A stretch of DNA of 64,000 nt from Polaromonas sp. JS666 (lineage in GTDB: Bacteria; Pseudomonadota; Gammaproteobacteria; Burkholderiales; Burkholderiaceae_C): assembly GCF_900103405.1 (NCBI RefSeq), contig NZ_FNHX01000004.1:186001-250000 (forward strand), given 5' to 3'. This document shows, piece by piece, positions 60,889-64,000 of this stretch (the stretch's first letter is position 1; every line of letters starts with the position of its first letter). The notes under the pieces were generated by a model. The model was not told the DNA's origin. It did no database searches and saw only the letters and a program-made list of their open reading frames with translations. The position numbers and the translations under genes were made by a program.

Positions 60889-61194
60889 CAGGGGCAAACA
60901 CAGCAAAGGGAGCCAAGTGTTTTAACAGATGCGGCCTCCCGTTTGGGCGGAATGGCCTTAAAACGGCCCGCCAATGCTGAAAATGGCCGCTTTTCGGGTC
61001 GAACTTCCGTAAAAGTTCAGGTCGCGCCAGCCGTCGCGCATGCCGTGCCCCAAACCGGCACACGGCATCTATTTTCAAAAATCCGGCGTCAATGTTCCAC
61101 GCATGGACATTCAACGCCCAGGCCCGCCACGAATACCCCTATGGTGCGGCTTCTGGAGAAGAAAGGCCGCTGTCAGGCCTATCAAAAAAACACC

Positions 61195-61653
61195 ATGCCA
61201 TTTGAAATCAAGCCCATCAACCAGGAGGCTTTTGACGCGGTCTACACACCGGAGCTCACGCAGCAGCTGATGGGTTTTGTCCACCCCACCCGGGACCGGT
61301 TTGACCTGAGCCGCCGCAGCTGGGCCGTGGACCCCGGTCGCGGCGCCTACTTTCTGGAGGTCAGCCTCATCAACGGCAGGGACTGGGCCTTCAGCTACCT
61401 GCTGATCCAAGGCAAGGAGTTCGCCCTGGTCCAGTCGGAAGGCCACTGCCGCTACTCCTTTGTGAAGCTCTCCCCAGGCTTTGCCTGGCGGCCTGAGGAA
61501 GCCGAAAGCCTGGTGGCGCAAGCACTGCGCGTGGGTGGGGTCTTCCTCGACGGCTGCTACAACCTGCCGCCCGGCTTCGGCATGAACCTGCCCAATATCA
61601 ACGCCGTACCCCACGCGGAATTCATCCCGCGCAAAACACACAAGGTCAATTGA
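61195..61653 (+). CDS. Protein of unknown function
   Basis: A 152-residue soluble protein with mixed composition (FEIKPINQEAFDAVYTPELT, SYLLIQGKEFALVQSEGHCR, NLPPGFGMNLPNINAVPHAE). It looks like a compact alpha/beta domain without signal or membrane segments. I know no family. The frame continues upstream to an ATG at 61141, but neither start has a good ribosome site. A repeat element and an efflux gene follow. Confidence 0.55.
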   Translation: MPFEIKPINQEAFDAVYTPELTQQLMGFVHPTRDRFDLSRRSWAVDPGRGAYFLEVSLINGRDWAFSYLLIQGKEFALVQSEGHCRYSFVKLSPGFAWRPEEAESLVAQALRVGGVFLDGCYNLPPGFGMNLPNINAVPHAEFIPRKTHKVN

Positions 61654-61689
61654 GCCCAAGACCGGTCCGGCGCACCGCTTTGACAAGCG

Positions 61690-61778
61690 GGGGGCCGGGG
61701 TCCGGCTTCGCCGGCCCTAAGGCGCCCGTCCCCTGCAAGGGGAGAGGAGGCTACACGAAGTGAGCCTCAACAGGGGTG
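61690..61778. repeat. Dispersed intergenic repeat, copy 3
   Basis: Third, more divergent copy: GGGGCCGGGGTCCGGC, a GCTTCGCCGGC hairpin, TCCCCTGCAAGGGGA and AGGCTACACGAAGTGAGCCT. It ends seven bases before the stop of the efflux channel gene and may act as its transcription end. Confidence 0.72.
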
Positions 61779-61784
61779 TTCAAG

Positions 61785-63191
61785 TCATGTATTCCAGCCA
61801 CCGCCCAGTGCACGGATCAAACCCACTGTCGCCAGGTACTGCGCGGTCTTGACCTGCAGCGCCTGGCGGCGGTTGCGCAGCTCGCTGCGCTGGGCGTCCA
61901 GCAGCTCCAGCTGGCTGACAAAGCCGTTGCGGTAGCGCGAATCCGACAGCACCGTGGCGCGCGTGGCCGAGGCCACCGAGCGCGACTGGGCTTCCGACTG
62001 CTCGGCCAGCAGGCGCAGGGCCGACAGCTGGTCTTCCACGTCCTTGAAGGCGACGAGGATCTGCTCGCGGTAATTGGCCAGGGCAATGTCGAGTTCGGCA
62101 TTCGCGTTCTGCACGCCGGCCTGGCGGCGGCCGCCGTCAAAAATCGGCAGTGACAGCAGCGCGCCCACACCCCAGGCCTGGCTGGAGACCTTGAACAGGT
62201 CCTTGATCTCCGGCGCGGCATAACCGCCGTTGGCCGTCAGCGAGAAGGTCGGGAACCAGGCGGCCTTGGCCACGCCCACGCGGGCCTGCGCGGCCTGCAT
62301 GCTGCTTTGCGCGGCGGACACGTCGGGGCGGCGCTCCAGCACCGTGCTGGGCACGCCGGCCGGGATCACGGGCAGCACCGTAGCCCACTCAGTGGGAGCG
62401 ACGGCAAAACTGGACGCCACCTCGCCGACCAGCACGGCCAGCGCATGTTCGATTTCGGCACGGCGGCGGTCCAGCGCCAGCGCTTCGGATTCCGTGGCCG
62501 CGACCTCGGCGCGCACGCGGGCGACGTCGAGCTCGGCCACGTCACCCTCGCGGAAGCGCACTTCCGTCAGGCGCAGCGTGTTGCGGTAGGCCTGCAGCGT
62601 ATCGCGCACCAGGGTGCGTTCGGTGTCCAGCGCGCGCAGGTTCAGGTAGGCCTGCGCCACGTCGGCCTGCACCAGCAGCTGGGTGCTGCGCAGCAGGGCT
62701 TCGCGCGACTGGGCGTCCAGTGACGCGGCGTCCGAGTTCAGCGAGAGCTTGCCGATCAGGTCGACTTCATAGGAAAAATTGGCGGCGGCCGTGACCGTGG
62801 TCTGCGCGACGCGATTCGTGGTGATATTGCTCTGGCGCACCGCGCCGCCGCTCAAGCCCACTTGCGGCAGGCGGTCAGCGTCGGTGTTGCGCAAGATCGC
62901 GCGCGCCTGGGCCAGGCGGCCCGCGGCCACCTTGACGCTGTTGTTGTTCTGGCCGGCCTGCTCGACCAGCCGGTCCAGCACCGGGTCGGCAAACACCTTC
63001 CACCAGGCGCCTTGTGATTGCGGGGCCGTCGCGGTGGCAACAGCCGCCGCACCGGCATTTTCCTTGTAGGCCGCGGGCGCGGCGGGAATGCTGGCCGGGT
63101 CTACCGAGGCGCTGGTGGCGCAGCCCGCCAGCACCAGGGCGGCCAGCAGGGGCAGCAGCGCGCTGCGCAGTTTTGACGATGTGTGGTTCAT
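61785..63191 (-). CDS. NodT/OprM-type RND efflux outer membrane lipoprotein
   Basis: A 468-residue TolC-like channel lipoprotein (lipobox LAGCAT, Cys23) that completes a tripartite RND pump. It has the two repeated helical hairpins typical of the family (AGRLAQARAILRNTDADRLPQ; RRPDVSAAQSSMQAAQARVGVAKAAWFP) and GALLSLPIFDGGRRQA between them. AGGAG lies before the ATG at 63191. It follows the pump gene by 29 bp, so it is the last gene of the operon. Confidence 0.92.
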   Translation of the reverse strand: MNHTSSKLRSALLPLLAALVLAGCATSASVDPASIPAAPAAYKENAGAAAVATATAPQSQGAWWKVFADPVLDRLVEQAGQNNNSVKVAAGRLAQARAILRNTDADRLPQVGLSGGAVRQSNITTNRVAQTTVTAAANFSYEVDLIGKLSLNSDAASLDAQSREALLRSTQLLVQADVAQAYLNLRALDTERTLVRDTLQAYRNTLRLTEVRFREGDVAELDVARVRAEVAATESEALALDRRRAEIEHALAVLVGEVASSFAVAPTEWATVLPVIPAGVPSTVLERRPDVSAAQSSMQAAQARVGVAKAAWFPTFSLTANGGYAAPEIKDLFKVSSQAWGVGALLSLPIFDGGRRQAGVQNANAELDIALANYREQILVAFKDVEDQLSALRLLAEQSEAQSRSVASATRATVLSDSRYRNGFVSQLELLDAQRSELRNRRQALQVKTAQYLATVGLIRALGGGWNT

Positions 63192-63220
63192 GATGAACTC
63201 CTGTAACTTGATGCTTGTTG

Positions 63221-64000
63221 TTATTCGTGAAGCTTGACGGGCGCGGCCGGCTGGGCGTGCGCGCCTGCGCCGCCGCTGCCCGCGAAGGCCTCGAGGTGCG
63301 GCACTTCGCCGTGCAGCTTGAGCGGGCGGTTGCCCGTGAGGCGGCGCAGCGTCACATAAAACACCGGCGTGAGGAACAGGCCGAAGGCCGTGACGCCAAT
63401 CATTCCCGAGAACACCGCGACGCCCATGGCATGGCGCATTTCGGCGCCGGCACCCGTCGACAGCACCAGGGGCAGCACGCCCATGATGAAGGCCAGCGAG
63501 GTCATCAGGATGGGGCGCAGGCGCAGGCGGCTGGCTTCGATCGCGGCCTGCAGCGGCGTGCGCCCGGCAAATTCCAGCTCGCGTGCGAACTCCACGATCA
63601 GGATGGCGTTCTTCGCCGACAGCCCCACCAGCACGATCAAGCCGATCTGCGTGAAGATGTTGTTGTCGCCGCCGGTCAGCTTCACGCCCAGCATGGCGGC
63701 CAAGAGGCCCATGGGAACGATCAGCACGATGGCGATCGGCAGGGTCAGGCTTTCGTACTGCGCGGCCAGCACCAGGAAGACCAGCAGCAGCGCCAGCGGG
63801 AACACCCACATGGCCGAGTTGCCGGCGATGATTTCCTGGTAGGTCAGGTCGGTCCACTCGTAGCTGATGCCGGGCGGCAAGGTTTCGGCCGCGATGCGGG
63901 CGACCGCGTCCTGCGCCTGGCCCGAGGAATAGCCGGGCGCGGCGCCGCCGTTGATGTCGGCCGACAGGAAGCCGTTGTAGCGCATCGCGCGTTCCGGGCC
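63221..64000 (-). CDS. RND efflux pump inner membrane transporter, C-terminal part
   Basis: The window shows only the last 260 or so residues of an AcrB/MexF-type proton-driven efflux pump. PPGISYEWTDLTYQE belongs to the periplasmic porter domain; then come transmembrane helices with GLSAKNAILIVEFARE and RLRPILMTSLAFIMGVLPLVLSTGAG, both hallmarks of the HAE-1 family. The short tail (PHLEAFAGSGGAGAHAQPAAP) is disordered. The start and the periplasmic adaptor gene must lie beyond the window edge. Substrates cannot be told from this part. Confidence 0.92.
   Translation of the reverse strand, partial: GPERAMRYNGFLSADINGGAAPGYSSGQAQDAVARIAAETLPPGISYEWTDLTYQEIIAGNSAMWVFPLALLLVFLVLAAQYESLTLPIAIVLIVPMGLLAAMLGVKLTGGDNNIFTQIGLIVLVGLSAKNAILIVEFARELEFAGRTPLQAAIEASRLRLRPILMTSLAFIMGVLPLVLSTGAGAEMRHAMGVAVFSGMIGVTAFGLFLTPVFYVTLRRLTGNRPLKLHGEVPHLEAFAGSGGAGAHAQPAAPVKLHE

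Noticed and set aside
1..64000. CRISPR arrays, tRNA or rRNA genes
   Set aside because: No regularly spaced repeats, cloverleaf sequences or rRNA signatures were seen when reading through the window; short tRNA genes would need tRNAscan-SE to exclude fully.

Overview
The window reads as chromosomal DNA of a high-GC betaproteobacterium, most likely Burkholderiales, family Comamonadaceae (Polaromonas/Rhodoferax/Variovorax-like). The basis is the GC-rich codon use, a Bug-type tripartite tricarboxylate receptor, DUF3455 lipoproteins, a type I gshA and glnS of betaproteobacterial type, and Comamonadaceae-style intergenic repeats. The species call is inference from gene content. I see no rRNA, tRNA, CRISPR array, transposase, integrase or phage gene. 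Most of the window is ordinary housekeeping and accessory metabolism, with one clear recombination scar behind glnS and a low-GC insert at about 38 kb.

Layout. 0-9 kb: a cupin dioxygenase (partial), a MASE1-PAS membrane protein followed at once by a three-domain hydrolase/SnoaL/acyl-CoA-binding fusion, uppP with a secreted hydrolase, a DUF2306 membrane protein, another exported hydrolase, an orphan LivK-type receptor and a DUF924 protein. 9.3-12 kb: three tandem DUF3455 lipoprotein genes, each with its own terminator, and a Tyr/Pro-rich exported protein. 12-16 kb: glnS, then two extra copies of its 3' end, each behind a small accessory gene. 16-25 kb: an AraC regulator facing a SnoaL protein, an M48 protease, an XRE regulator facing an SDR enzyme, and an SRPBCC-ArsR-DUF2200 operon with a palindromic operator, followed by an M23 peptidase and a phasin-like protein.

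25-34 kb: two paralogous exported proteins with internal EF-hand-like repeats, envelope lipoproteins, trxC, a TAXI-type binding protein, an oxygen-binding di-iron (ODP-type) protein and a hemerythrin, both behind FNR-like boxes, a GDSL esterase and the YlqF GTPase. 34-37 kb: a QseBC/PmrAB-like two-component system and a mipA-type outer membrane gene that share the same tandem-hexamer promoter box, with an unlisted 32-residue ORF between them. 38-39.5 kb: a low-GC acyltransferase beside a decayed fragment. 39.7-51 kb: gshA, two paralogous proteins of unknown function with a shared promoter element, a lone FimT pseudopilin, MFS and esterase genes, an orphan Rieske protein, PhzF and a methyltransferase.

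52-64 kb: an M20 deacetylase with a Bug receptor behind a GntR-type palindrome, a large GH5 protein, a Bcr/CflA efflux pump, a methyltransferase-dusC pair, and the end of an RND efflux operon (pump plus NodT-type channel). The observations I judge most worth checking are the Cys-nucleophile hydrolase fused to an acyl-CoA-binding domain, the tripled glnS tail, the shared box of the paralogous unknown genes, the shared box of the two-component system and mipA, and the FNR-box/AUU-start reading of the hemerythrin gene.
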